Below the pieces are notes generated by a model. That model had not been told where the DNA came from. It saw nothing but the letters and a program-made list of their open reading frames with translations, and did no database searches. A program made the translations under genes and the position numbers. 64,000 bases of DNA from Cladophialophora immunda (lineage: Eukaryota; Ascomycota; Eurotiomycetes; Chaetothyriales; Herpotrichiellaceae), in NCBI RefSeq assembly GCF_000835495.1, contig NW_015622542.1, forward strand, positions 5,726,485-5,790,484, given 5' to 3'. This document shows positions 45,015 to 56,181 of the stretch, one piece after another (within the stretch, counting starts at the first letter, position 1; each line of letters opens with the position of its first letter).

Positions 45015-48000
45015 CTAGCCGACGACAAGCTTGCTTTTCTGTGTAATCTGAGACGCAAATGTCTCTATTGGCACCGCCGCCAGGATGTCCAGCAAGGCCA
45101 TGTTGGCCTTGATCTCCCGCGTGATCCAGTTTCGTATCTCGAGTGCCACAAGCGAGTCGACCCCGTAGGAGTACATGGGTCGCCTGGAATCGATCTCGGA
45201 CAGGGGAATGCGCAGGATCTCTGCAAGCTTCGTCGCCAACGCGCCGGTGATAATGGTGGCTGCGGCAGCAAAGTCCTTGTCCTGCGCGGCTGCAGCAAGT
45301 TGGGTGGCCAGGGGAGCGCCGGCGCCCTTGTCTTCACCGCCTGATCTAGGCGAAGAGGAGTTGCTCACGACCGCCAATGGTCCAAACCGCACATCTTGGA
45401 ACCATGGAGGTGGTGGCGAACCGTGAGCGGCAATAATGTCGCCAGTGGCCAGGCCGACGGTCAGGTGCGGCGGGCATTCTCTCTCGGCGCCTCGCCTGTT
45501 TTGTTGTCCGTTGATCAGGCTCTTCATCAGCGCACTGAATGTTGACTCGCGGATGCCCAAGACTTCTTCCCACTGCTTGAAAGTGTGACCACCCCGCTCG
45601 TGAAGAATCCCGACTTCCATCATGATACCTAAATTGATAGAGACCGCCTTCAAACCGTGTGCACGCCGGTAAACGGCGAGAGCATCTTGATATGTGTTAC
45701 CCGCAGCATACTGCGCCTGGCCTGGATTCCCCACGACGCCGCTAAAGGAGGAGCAGAAGATCATAAAATCAAGGGGCCGCTCGTGGTCGAAGTATTGGTG
45801 CAGGTTCCACGTCCCCTGGACCTTCGGTTCGACAGGAATCTTCCAATCCTCGTACGACATCTTCTCTATCAACGTGTCCCAGAGTACCATAGCCATTTGG
45901 ATGACGCCTCTGATGGGTGGGAAATCCTGTTCACATTCCTCCATGGCTCTGTGAAACGCCGTCGGGTCGGCGACATCGCCACGGAGGACCTTGACCCGTG
46001 CGCCGAGTTGTTCCAACTGGTCGACCATAGCCTTCGCCTCGGGCTTGGAGTCACCAGACCTTGACAGGAAAGCGATGTGACGAGCTCCAGATGCGACGAA
46101 TTCCTTCGCCAGGCTGCGGCCCAGGCCTCCCAAGCCGCCAACAATAAGATAAGTGACTCTGGGGTCCAGCCGCAACGAATCTTTGGCCTTGCACATGACG
46201 GGCGCCTTCGCCTTGCTCTCATCGTTGAAAGACAGCACGAGCTTGCCACGATGCTTGCCCTGCTGCATAGTCCGGAAGACACTCTCGGCTTGGCCACAGG
46301 GGTATACAGTCAATGGCTTCGGCACGTGGAGCTTCCCGTGCTGAAGTAGCTTGAAGGCACTGTGGAGAGCCTCTCCCAGCGCAGCCGGGTCTTCCTTGAT
46401 GGTAGTTGGAATGTCGAAGGGAGTAAAAGTGGCGAGCTTGGCGAAGGGTCGCATGTCGAGGCGCATGTTGTCCGCGATATCGCGGGTGCCGATCTCGACA
46501 AAGGTTCCAAATGGCGCAAGGCACGTCCACGAGACACGAAGAAGTTCACCAGACAACGAGTTGAGGACGCAATCGACACCGCGCCCACCTGTCACTCGCT
46601 GGACGCCCTTGGCGAAGCTGCTGTCGCGCGAGTGGAAGATATGCTCATCGGGAATGCCATACTGCTCCCTGAGAAGCTGGCGCTTGTCGGCTGTACCAAC
46701 GGTGGCGTAGATGATCAAACCGAGATGTTGTGCCAGCTGTATAGCTGCCTGTCCCACGCCTCCTGTTGCTGCGTGGATCAAGACAGACTGGCCTTCGCGG
46801 CATCTAGCCAGCCGGACGAGGGCGAAGTAAGCGGTGGCATGTACTGTGGGCGCAGCAGCGGCCTCTTCAAACGACATTGTGTCTGGGACCGCCACTGTGA
46901 CTCTGTAGTCGCATCGAGTCCTAGTTGCGTGTGCCCCGCCCAACGATACCGTGCTCACGCGGTCACCAGGCTGGAACATCTTGCGCGCGTTCTTGCCCGC
47001 CTTCAAAACAACGCCGCTGGCTTCCACGCCAAGACCGCGGACAGCGACGAGACCCATGCAAGCCATAATATCCCGGAAGTTGACGCCGGCCGCCTTGACG
47101 TCCAGTTCAAGCTCGTCATCACCAAGCGGCTCGGCCAACAGACTCTCATCGCGAACGAAATGTAGACTGCCCAAAAGACCAGGCTTGCCGACGACGAGAC
47201 GGAAGGCTGCGCTGTCATCACTGAGACTGATGTTCTGAACCGAATCCTGAAGATGGCTACGAATCTGCCGATTCTCGTCAGGAGCCTCATACACCCTTGG
47301 TACCTGGAGAAGACCGCCAACCTCGCGGAACTCTTTATCCGTGGACTGATTTGAAGACATGAGAATGCGTGTCACAAGGGACGGGCCAGATTTCTCTCCT
47401 TGGCAACTCAGGTGTAATACCTGGAAGTTGGAGGCTGCTAGCTCGATATTGACACATCTTGCGAGGCCGTCCACCATTTTGAGGGACGGGTTGTCGCCGC
47501 ATGTGACCCAGAGGAGTCGCCTGGCTGTCAACATCAGCTTCCGAATGCCCAGGAAGTCGGTCTCGGAGAGATTTTCCAGGAATGGTTTCTCGAGCTCCAG
47601 CAAGCAGATGTATGACTTCTCATCCCCGGATTCGATCTCGGGAGTTCCCTTCTCGACTATGACATCATAGCCTCGGACATGGAGCATATCTTGCAGCTTG
47701 TTTGCGAATGACTGCGACCCCTTCGAAGACTCCGCCGGAACGATCAGGACCACGTCCTCCTGGTGCGTGCCGTTGGCAAGCAAACCGTTAGCTTGCTTCT
47801 CACCAACGTGTCTGTAGTACGTCACTATTTCCCCGTTTGCCTCTGTGGAAGAAAGAAGATCGAAACCGTTCGCTTTGAGGCTAGGCGATTTCGCATCCTG
47901 TGCAGGTACGGCTGCTGGGGTGGCAATGGCAATCATGGCCCCCGGCTTCGCCATGCGGACAAGCCGCTCCACGTAGATGTTTAGATTTCTCTTGAGCTTC

Positions 48001-51000
48001 AGGCTGAGGTCGTAGGGGACGACAAAGAGATCTGCGGGTGTTATGTCTGCAGGTAGTGGAGCATCCAAGGGTCCGAGGGCGAATGGCTGGCCAACAACCT
48101 CGTCACTTATAGAGCCTTCGGCTTCAGCCACGGCATAATGAACTTGAGTGCGGCGAATGACACCATCGAGGAGCTTGGACATGGCTGTGTAAGGAAGGTC
48201 CTTGTAGGAATGTACCAGCTCGATTACCTTGGCAGCTGGGTGCTGGTGGATGACCATCCGGATGAGTTGCAGGAGCCTGGCATTGGGAGTAGCGGGATCC
48301 GTGCTAAGCAAAGCCTGCTCGATTTCCTCGGGTACCATGGCATCCAACGGATAATTCCAGCGAACCTCGGAGGCTATGTCAGCTGGGTCGACGACGGCAG
48401 CAGCGCCAGATTCGGCCCCAGATTCCATTTCCAGTGGTGACAGGTGGAAATTGGAAACAGACACGACGACCTTCGACAGGTCCTTGTCAAACATACTGAT
48501 ATCTGCGGAGAACTCATCGAAACCGTGGCGCCGCGAGCGGCAAATGCCTGGTATCGAGTATCCAATGTCACCGGGCATGTCCATCGACACCTCGAGCTCA
48601 CCAATTGATGTCGGCACCAATGGCTTTTCAGTGCCTAACTCGCCGGGGACGGCGTAGTCCTGCGTGCTTCCCAGCCACCCTTGCCACATACTATCAAGAG
48701 TGGCGCCGTGGATGAGGAATGGTCGCTTGAGCTTTCCTCTGGTCAATGTTTCACCAATATCAACGATTTTTACCTCGTAGCAGGTCTTGCCCACACTAGG
48801 ATGGCATGTTTCGACGCCTTGGAATATTTCACCGTACCGGAAGCCAGATTTAGCAAAGATGTCGTAGAAAGACTCCTTGCTATAGTTCTTGGGCAACTCT
48901 TTGAGAACTGCGCGGTAGTCAGCAATGCACAGGGCTTCGGCCTGAGCGTCCTCGTGCGCCACGTAGGTGCTTCTGCTTTCTGCGTAGACGACGCTGATCA
49001 GGCCCCGGCAGTTCTCTCGAAGTTGACCTGCGGGACCGGCGCAGGAGGAGAGGCTGAACTCCCACCAAAAAGACTGGCGGTTGCCAGCAGTAGCGAGGAG
49101 GTGCGGGCGCATGTGCACCACCGTCTCAGTCGCCATATCTTCGGTTAGTGCCATAGCTGCCACGAAGGAGACATCCCTCAACTTAAAAGACAGAGGAGTT
49201 TTATGCGTCTCGACCACCTGCCCTGCAGCCTCGAGCGCTATGCTCACCATGCCCGCAGCGGGGAACAGTACCGTTGACCCAACCATATGGCCCCTCAGCC
49301 AGGGCTCGTCATTGAGGCGAATGAAGCTACGCCAGACTCGTTCTCGCTCGTCCATAGTTGGCATCATAGCACCAAGCAAGCTTCTCGTCGGGAATTGTTG
49401 AGCGTACTGCTCCCGTTGCATGCGACCGATCGCGCTGAACTTTTGCGAATGATTCCATGCGTACGGAGGCAGATCCGTCAACAACTTGCAATTTGAATCC
49501 GCATTCACCTTGGCAACATCGAATGAGACGCCATGTCGGAACAGCTCCGCAGCGAGAGCCATGCTGGTATCTAGCGCGCTCTGGTTGCGGACTAGCATCG
49601 ATGTATAATGAACACCGGTAATTGAGCGCAGGGTCTGCTCGATAGGGCCGCCGAGGGCGCTGTGTGGCCCAATCTCAATGAGCAGATCTACCGTCTTCTC
49701 CCCGTTACAGTTGGCTGGTACAACCAGCTCCTTGACAGCATCTGCGAAAAGGACAGGGGAGATGAGGTTTTGTACCCAATAGTATGGTCCCAGATCACTA
49801 GCATCAACTTCATGGCCGCTGACGCTGGATACCATGGTGACGCTCTCTCCCTGCTGCTGGAGGTCTGACAAGATGTCGTCTTGACCGACTTCGGCGATGG
49901 CGGCGTAGTAATCCATGGAGACGGAGTGCATGTGCGAGGAATGGTAGGCGACTTCAACTTTCAGTCTTCTGGCGAAGGTTCCGCGTGAGTTTAAGATCGC
50001 TTTGATGGCTTCTAATGTCTTGACGTCGCCTGACAAGGTGACGCTGGAAGGGGAGTTCACACAAGCGACAGTCGCTGATAGGCTGTTCTCCTTCATCGAC
50101 GCCGTCGCTTCGTCAGGTGAGCAGCCGACGGCCATCATCCCGCCGTTCTTTGCGGCCAGTCTAGGAGCACTGGATACAGTTCCGCGATAATATGCGGCTG
50201 CTACTGCGTCTCGGTGCGATAGGGCGCCCAAGGTGTATGCAGCGGCGATCTCCCCGCTGGAGTGGCCCACAACCTTCGATGGTGTGACGCCCCAGCTGCG
50301 CAGCTCGTCGACGAGCCCGATTTGGAGAACGGTGCAGATGGGTTGGCTTATCAACGGCATGCCGAGGCGAGAGTCTTTCTCGAATGCGGAGAGTTCGTTT
50401 ACAGGGTCCCAGTCGCAGCCCAGATCCCTCAAGTATTGAGCAGACCGTGCCTATATGGAATCATGGAGGATTAGAATATGTCCCACAGTGGTTGAGACGC
50501 TTCTGTCCCTTATACCCGGATTAACTTACAATAGAAGCGCTAAACACCGACCTATCCATCAACTCGATCCCCATGCGCGCCCACTGTGCCCCTTGGCCAG
50601 TAAACACGAATCCGATCCTTGGAGAGCTGTTCGGAGCACGCACGGCACCTTCGCCCAAAGACCTAGTCAGGCGCTCACGCAGCTCAGCGGCGTTCTCGGC
50701 GATGATTGCGTCTCGCCATGCAAGGCCGGAACGGGCTTTCGCGAGAGTGTGGGCGAGGTTGGAGAGGTAGGCGGGACTTGAGGCTGCTGCGCCGAGGCTG
50801 CCGAGATATTCGGACAGGGACTGACCCACTCGTTGGAAGCCAGCTTTATCTTGGCTGCTAAGGAGGAAGAGACGCTTAGAAGTGCTTTTGCGACTGGCTG
50901 AAACACCGTTGGTAGTTTTGGCTGGAAGGTTGTAGCCATCAAGGACTAAAGGTAAGAAAACTTGTCAGCGGGCTGCGGCTATGAGGAAAATATCATCTCG

Positions 51001-52373
51001 AACGGACGCACCAATGTGAGCATTCGTACCACCCATACCAAAGCCACTGATGCTCATTCGCTTGGTCGGAGCAGCAGGCCATGGTGTCAGTCTGGTGGGC
51101 ACGACCATATTCCATTCGTCCAGCGGAATGGCTGGATTGGGCTTCGTGAAGTTGAGATTCGGTGGGATCATGCCGTGCTCTAGAGCAAGCACTCCTTTGA
51201 TGATGCTGGCGACCCCCGCCGCCGCTTCCAGATGCCCAATATTGGGCTTCACAGACCCGACGTAAAGTCTTTTCCGCCATTTGCTCTGGCCGATGGTCTT
51301 ATGGATTGCGCTGGTCTCTACTGGATCACCAGCCTTTCCGAAAGGGTACTGTTAGCCAGTGGCCGCTTCAGAAATAGATGGACTCGGCCTTTCAAGCTTA
51401 CCTTGGTTCCAGTACCATGCGCTTCGACGTACTGCGTTGATCCGTAGTCCAGCCCATTGCGCCCATAGACGTTTTTGATGAGAGCTGCTTGGGCTGTGAG
51501 AGAAGGCATTGTCACACCAGGTGTCCAGCCATCCGAGTTGACGCCGGAGGCACGTATCACGGCTCGGATATTATCCCCATCTTGAATGGCTGTCTCCAGC
51601 CGCTTCAGGATCAGGACACCACAGCCCTCGCCACGACCGTACCCGGCAGCGTCTGCGTCGAATGAGCGGCTGTGTCCTGCTGGATTGAGAAACCCCAAAT
51701 TGTTAAGATGTGAAGAGCCCTCTGTACCAAGGATCAAGCCAACGCCGCCAGCAATGGCCATGTCTGATTCTCCCAACTGCAAGCTCTGACAGGCGATGTG
51801 CGTTGATACTAAACTCGAAGAGCAAGCCGTCTGAACAGTGGCGCTTGGGCCGTGGATGTTCAAGAAATGGGATATTCGGTTGGCGATCATCTCGTCGCTC
51901 ATACCCAGAATGTGGTACTTGGGATAATTCTGAAAGTCTCGAGATACCGAATCTCGGTAATCACTCATCGAGGAGCCCATGTAGCAAGCCGTTTGAGAGC
52001 CTGATACTTTCTGAAGTGGCATGCCGGCATTCTCAAGAGCTTCGTAGGTCACTTCCATGGCGATTCGCTGTCTGGGATCCAGTGCCATCGCTTCAGCTGC
52101 TGTGATGTTAAAGAATGCCGCATCCCATTCATACAGGTCCTGCTTCAGGAAGTAACCGCCCTTCGTGGGTATCACATTCTGGACGCTACCACTCCGTGGA
52201 TGGCAGAACGCGTCTGCGTTATATCGGTCTGTCGTCTCTGTGAAGGCATTCTTAGCGTTCTTCAACAGCTCCCAGAACTTTGTAGGAGTCGAAGCATCAC
52301 CAGGAAATCGACAAGACAAGCCAACGATAGCAATGCCGCCGTCGTGTCCGGGGGTCCAGGAGGTGTGAGGCAT
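45015..52373 (-). CDS. Highly reducing polyketide synthase (KS-AT-DH-(inactive MT)-ER-KR-ACP)
   Basis: complement(join(45015..50450, 50530..50945, 51012..51333, 51402..52373)), 2381 aa; introns 79, 66 and 68 bp all in phase. The first in-frame ATG is 52373. [10 protein letters not shown] (Cys about 184), [23 protein letters not shown] (Ser about 634). [13 protein letters not shown] (His about 958) and LDSMWQG (Asp about 1157). The MT region lacks the SAM-binding ExGxGxG (the spot reads KVIELVHSY), so it is structural only. [12 protein letters not shown] (about 1797). [10 protein letters not shown] (about 2009) with S/Y in FCSSFSG and QYAAGN. ACP: GVDSL (Ser about 2336). No thioesterase or reductase, so the reduced chain must be passed on, most simply to the SAT of the NR-PKS at 56182. 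Confidence 0.92.
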
Positions 52374-53354
52374 TGTCAAGGAGCAATGCAGAAGTGTAAA
52401 AGAGAGCGACCGCGCCGAACTAGGTTGATAAAAACGACAAGACGTGAAAGCATGTCAAGTCTTGAGCTTAACCGAAATCGATGGAGGCCTTGCCGGCTAG
52501 CAGCAGGACAGTGTGGATTGATTCACTGCATACGCTGACCTGCATCCTTCCACATGCATTATGACCAAGATTCTCGCAAAATCATGGAGGTGAGGATGAT
52601 TCCTTGTATCGTAACGTATTCGCTCTTGGCGGTGATGCCCACTGTCCCCCTCGTCCTGTAAAGTTTCAGCCCAGGGTGGCGAGCCGGCTAGGATGAGGAT
52701 CGGCTGGGGCTCTCACGTTGCACGAGATGTCTGGGTAGGGCCTGATGGACACTCTCGGAGGGGCTGTGGCTGCTCTGCATTTAGGGTGACCTACCATACA
52801 GACGAGCCTGCTGATCTGCCGTGACCATTTACTAGTATCAGACATGAAAGTAGCATTTCACCCCTAGGGCCAACTGCGCTTTGCTGACCATGCTTGAAGT
52901 CAACGAGCATGTTCCCGACGAGAATGCGAGTTTCCGGCGCGGCCTCGATGTGACAGCTCGGTGTAGACTTTCCAACGGCACTTACATGGGAGTTAGCGGA
53001 TGACTTGAAGCACAAGCATAGTGTGGGCGTGGACGAGCGTGTATCATGCTACCGGATGTCTTGCTGGGAGTCTATAGAAGAGACGAGGTTTGCGCCGTAG
53101 TAGAAACAGACATAAAGCTACTCTGGAGCTATACCAGTCTCATACTAGTGCTCAAAGGATCCAGTCACGTGATGCATGCCTTATTTTCAATCTATATCCT
53201 TGTTGCCATGGCGAACTTTGCCTATATCCCTTGCTCGCATTGTACCGTAAGAGAGAATCTATGTGTATGTTCAGGCTGCGCCCAAGACTGCCTTGACGAT
53301 GCGTCCACACCACGGAGTGCAGGGGCTGCCTGTGCAAATGCAAGGCAATCTTGA
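52374..53354. other. Promoter region of HR-PKS
   Basis: About 1 kb between HR-PKS start and the end of the JmjC-like gene (both minus strand). Small overlapping frames only. I find no obvious palindromic CGG-type regulator site. Confidence 0.4.
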
Positions 53355-54567
53355 TCACACGATGAGGTACTGGCAGCCCGATAGATGCAATGCCAAGATT
53401 CTCTCCGATACTGCCTTGCGTTTCGAGGCTGAAGGTACGTAAAGCCCTAGCACGGTTTCCAGCTCATCAACAATCTCGGACAACTGCAGAGGAAAGGGGC
53501 CATCCGTCGTGATCGGGCGCTCCACCTGCGCAACCAATGTACTCAAGATATTCAAAAGATTCCTGTCATCCCAGACTGCACCGCCATGCACTGCGGAATT
53601 CTCTATTACCATTCCATCACGAACGGCCCGAGGTCCCAGGAAGAGGACATCTCCTGCTTTCAGAACAATAGCTTAGGCCCTGCTGCCTGGATTCCAACTT
53701 CCAAGAGGAGCCATATGCTGCAAACTCACTCCAGCCATCATAGCCACCATCAGTCATCGAACTGGGAGAAACGACCCATATGACGTGGGGTCTGAAAAGC
53801 ACTCGCAGCCATGTACCGGCAAGCACATCCACATGCGCACCAGCGTACGCTCCAGCTGAGTTGAATTCGCCGTAAGCGAGGGCCTTCTCAACGTCACAGA
53901 ATGTCTTACAGTATGATCCGCCAGACTTGCAAGCTGCTGCGTAACTGCGCCCGTCTGTCAGAGTCTGCAAGAGCTTGAATCGTCTCAGCTGGAGAAATGC
54001 CGGTTTTAGTAGGCCCGATATTCCTTCCAACCTAAGGAAGGCCAATGGCTCGCTTGGTACTTTGTTATCAGAGAGGACGCCCAGAAAATCTTCCACGCTG
54101 GCGTTGCCCGGCTTCGCAAAATCACCCTGCCGCACTAACAAGTTGATTCCCAGGTTTGCATGCCTACGACAGATGAGGGAGGCGTACTCCTGACAGTCTA
54201 GCATCTCCTGGTGCGACCCTTTAACAATTACAGCGTCCGGGTGTGGTTTGCCATGCTCGGACCAAGAGCAGAACGCGTCGTCCGATACTTCGGGAATGAC
54301 TGGCCCAGCCTCGGATGCATCGAGACCCGATGACGTGCCATCAAACTGGATCCTAGGATGCGTCCGGGGTAGGATTTGTCTACAGCCGCGCTGCAGCTGC
54401 AGAGCTGCCGCCTTGTGTGCTATCTCATATTCCTCAAGATTGTTGCTGGGAGAAGAGGCCAAGAGACATTCGCCCTCACACACCTTACACAGCAGAACAC
54501 GATTGATTTCATTGTGAGCGGTACCGAATGGCTGAGCACTTTTGGAGGCCCGCCGCGACAGGTACAC
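53355..54567 (-). CDS. JmjC-like (cupin) domain protein, 5' end uncertain
   Basis: Exons placed: complement(join(53355..53671, 53730..upstream)), 58-bp intron with GTGAGT donor. The open frame to 54567 starts on GTG, so at least one 5' exon is missing. Likely coding pieces lie at 54568-54946: MDLNIEFADNF from ATG 54946, and a CYGC zinc-like stretch joined by an intron with an AG at GAGAG. The C-terminal half has the JmjC signature GAHVDVLAGTWLRVLF (HxD iron ligands), WVVSP, GDVLFLGP and AVHGG. JmjC proteins are Fe(II)/2-oxoglutarate oxygenases, many acting on histones. Here the position of the distal His in PG.VHAV reads AVRDG, so one metal ligand may be missing. It sits between the two PKS genes and may regulate or tailor the pathway. 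Confidence 0.6.
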
Positions 54568-56181
54568 TAGTTTCCCGCATTACACCATCCCAATCATCAC
54601 GTCCGGTCGGGTTTGTCGCGGTAGTCTGTCGAGGCAACAGACTGGTGGTGCATTGCAGTTGACTCGCACGAGCCACGTCAAGGCAACCATAGCAGGTCCG
54701 TTTCCGACGCCCGTCATCTGTCAAGCTCTCTGCCACTGAAGCCAGACCGCTCAACGCCGGGAGCTGGTCAGAAAACACTATTTGTTACCTTTGATTGACC
54801 CGCCATATCACCCGCGCCCGGAGAATGCTGTTGATTACGGCATCTTCCACCGCTCTGGTGTACTGGCGGATTATCGACGCTCGTTGACTGGCGATGCCTT
54901 GCAGAGCAGTATGGAAATTATCGGCAAATTCGATGTTCAGATCCATTTTTGTGGGGGAATTTGGCGATGAAGAGAAACGTTTGAATCCGGGCCAGGGTTT
55001 CACCATACCGGGCCACATATTCTTATAAAGCACGATCACGGCTCAAAATTCCAACGCACCGTTGCGACCTTACGCGGCTCGGAACGCCTCTCACGTTGTA
55101 AAGGTCGGACATTCCTTCCTCCGGCATCAGTCTGCTTTCACATTACTGGCTGCATAATCCTGTGTACTTGGTAGAAACCTTGTGTGCTCATCAGTAATGC
55201 TTGCAAGGATACAGCGCTGTCTATTTAGAGTCTTGGCCTAACGCTCCACATCATTAACAGATTACGCTAATAGAAGAACTTAGCTGAACTTGTCATGGTT
55301 GTGACCAGGGGTAAATTTCGACCAATCTGACAGGCTACTTGTCTTTCAGGCCAGCCTAGCGAAAATGGATAGCTAATCAAATGCGATATACCCTATGGTT
55401 CGGCTCGGCACCAAGCCACACCGGTCTGCCTGAAGTGATTTAGCCCTGGCAGCAGGCTGCAAGCCTAACCGCTGGGGCGTACTTTTGTGTAGCACGATTC
55501 TTCATATATGGAGATACTCTAGGTAAGAATAGGTAAGACGGCCCCTAGAGACCAAAACGGTTGGTTATCAAGTTAAATAACCTTGTCATTCTATTTAGTG
55601 TGCCCACGGCTTCTGGTGCAAGCCGCCGCACGCAGGCCCCACAATGTTATAAGGCAAAGTCCATGTGCATGCTCCATGCTCGCCTTGCTTGACCCCCAAC
55701 GAGCGAGACCTCGATGGCTACTCAAGCCCCCACCTGCCAGATAAGAAAGCATGGACCTACCAGGCAGGATCACAGGGGTCCGTGTGCACCGGGTGGATCG
55801 TTTCCGCAACCAGAAAGTCAGTTCTTAATGTACTATGCACAGTATATCATTTATTCTACCGGGTTGTGTTACAAGCCAATGGCGGTGAAGCGCTCAATGG
55901 GCAGTGGAGACAGTTATACTCGCCGTCATGCTGTTGCATCTCAAGACACGGAGTAAACAATTTCCCTCTCTTACAATGTCAGGTGGTACGTATTTATCGG
56001 ATGTTGGTTCTGACCGGCCCCGCAGGCTCCGAGGCTGCAGTTACAGATATGATCCCTCTGGGTCGTCTGTCTCGGCTGCCGTTGCCCAAGAAGGAATACC
56101 TGGTCGATGATATAAACAAAGTCGCTCCCTTCAGCACAGTTCCTCATTTTCGCGGCGCCAGACTCTCCACTCCCAAACACA
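54568..56181. other. Intergenic region upstream of NR-PKS and JmjC-like gene
   Basis: The left 400 bp probably contain 5' exons of the JmjC-like gene. The remainder should be a divergent promoter serving the NR-PKS. An open frame of 189 codons (55665..56234) runs into the NR-PKS start in another frame and has no recognisable domain. Confidence 0.4.

Noticed and set aside
46362..47165. 267-codon plus-strand frame inside the HR-PKS
   Set aside because: It is antisense to the ER-KR coding region, a shadow frame caused by high GC codon use. No independent motif.
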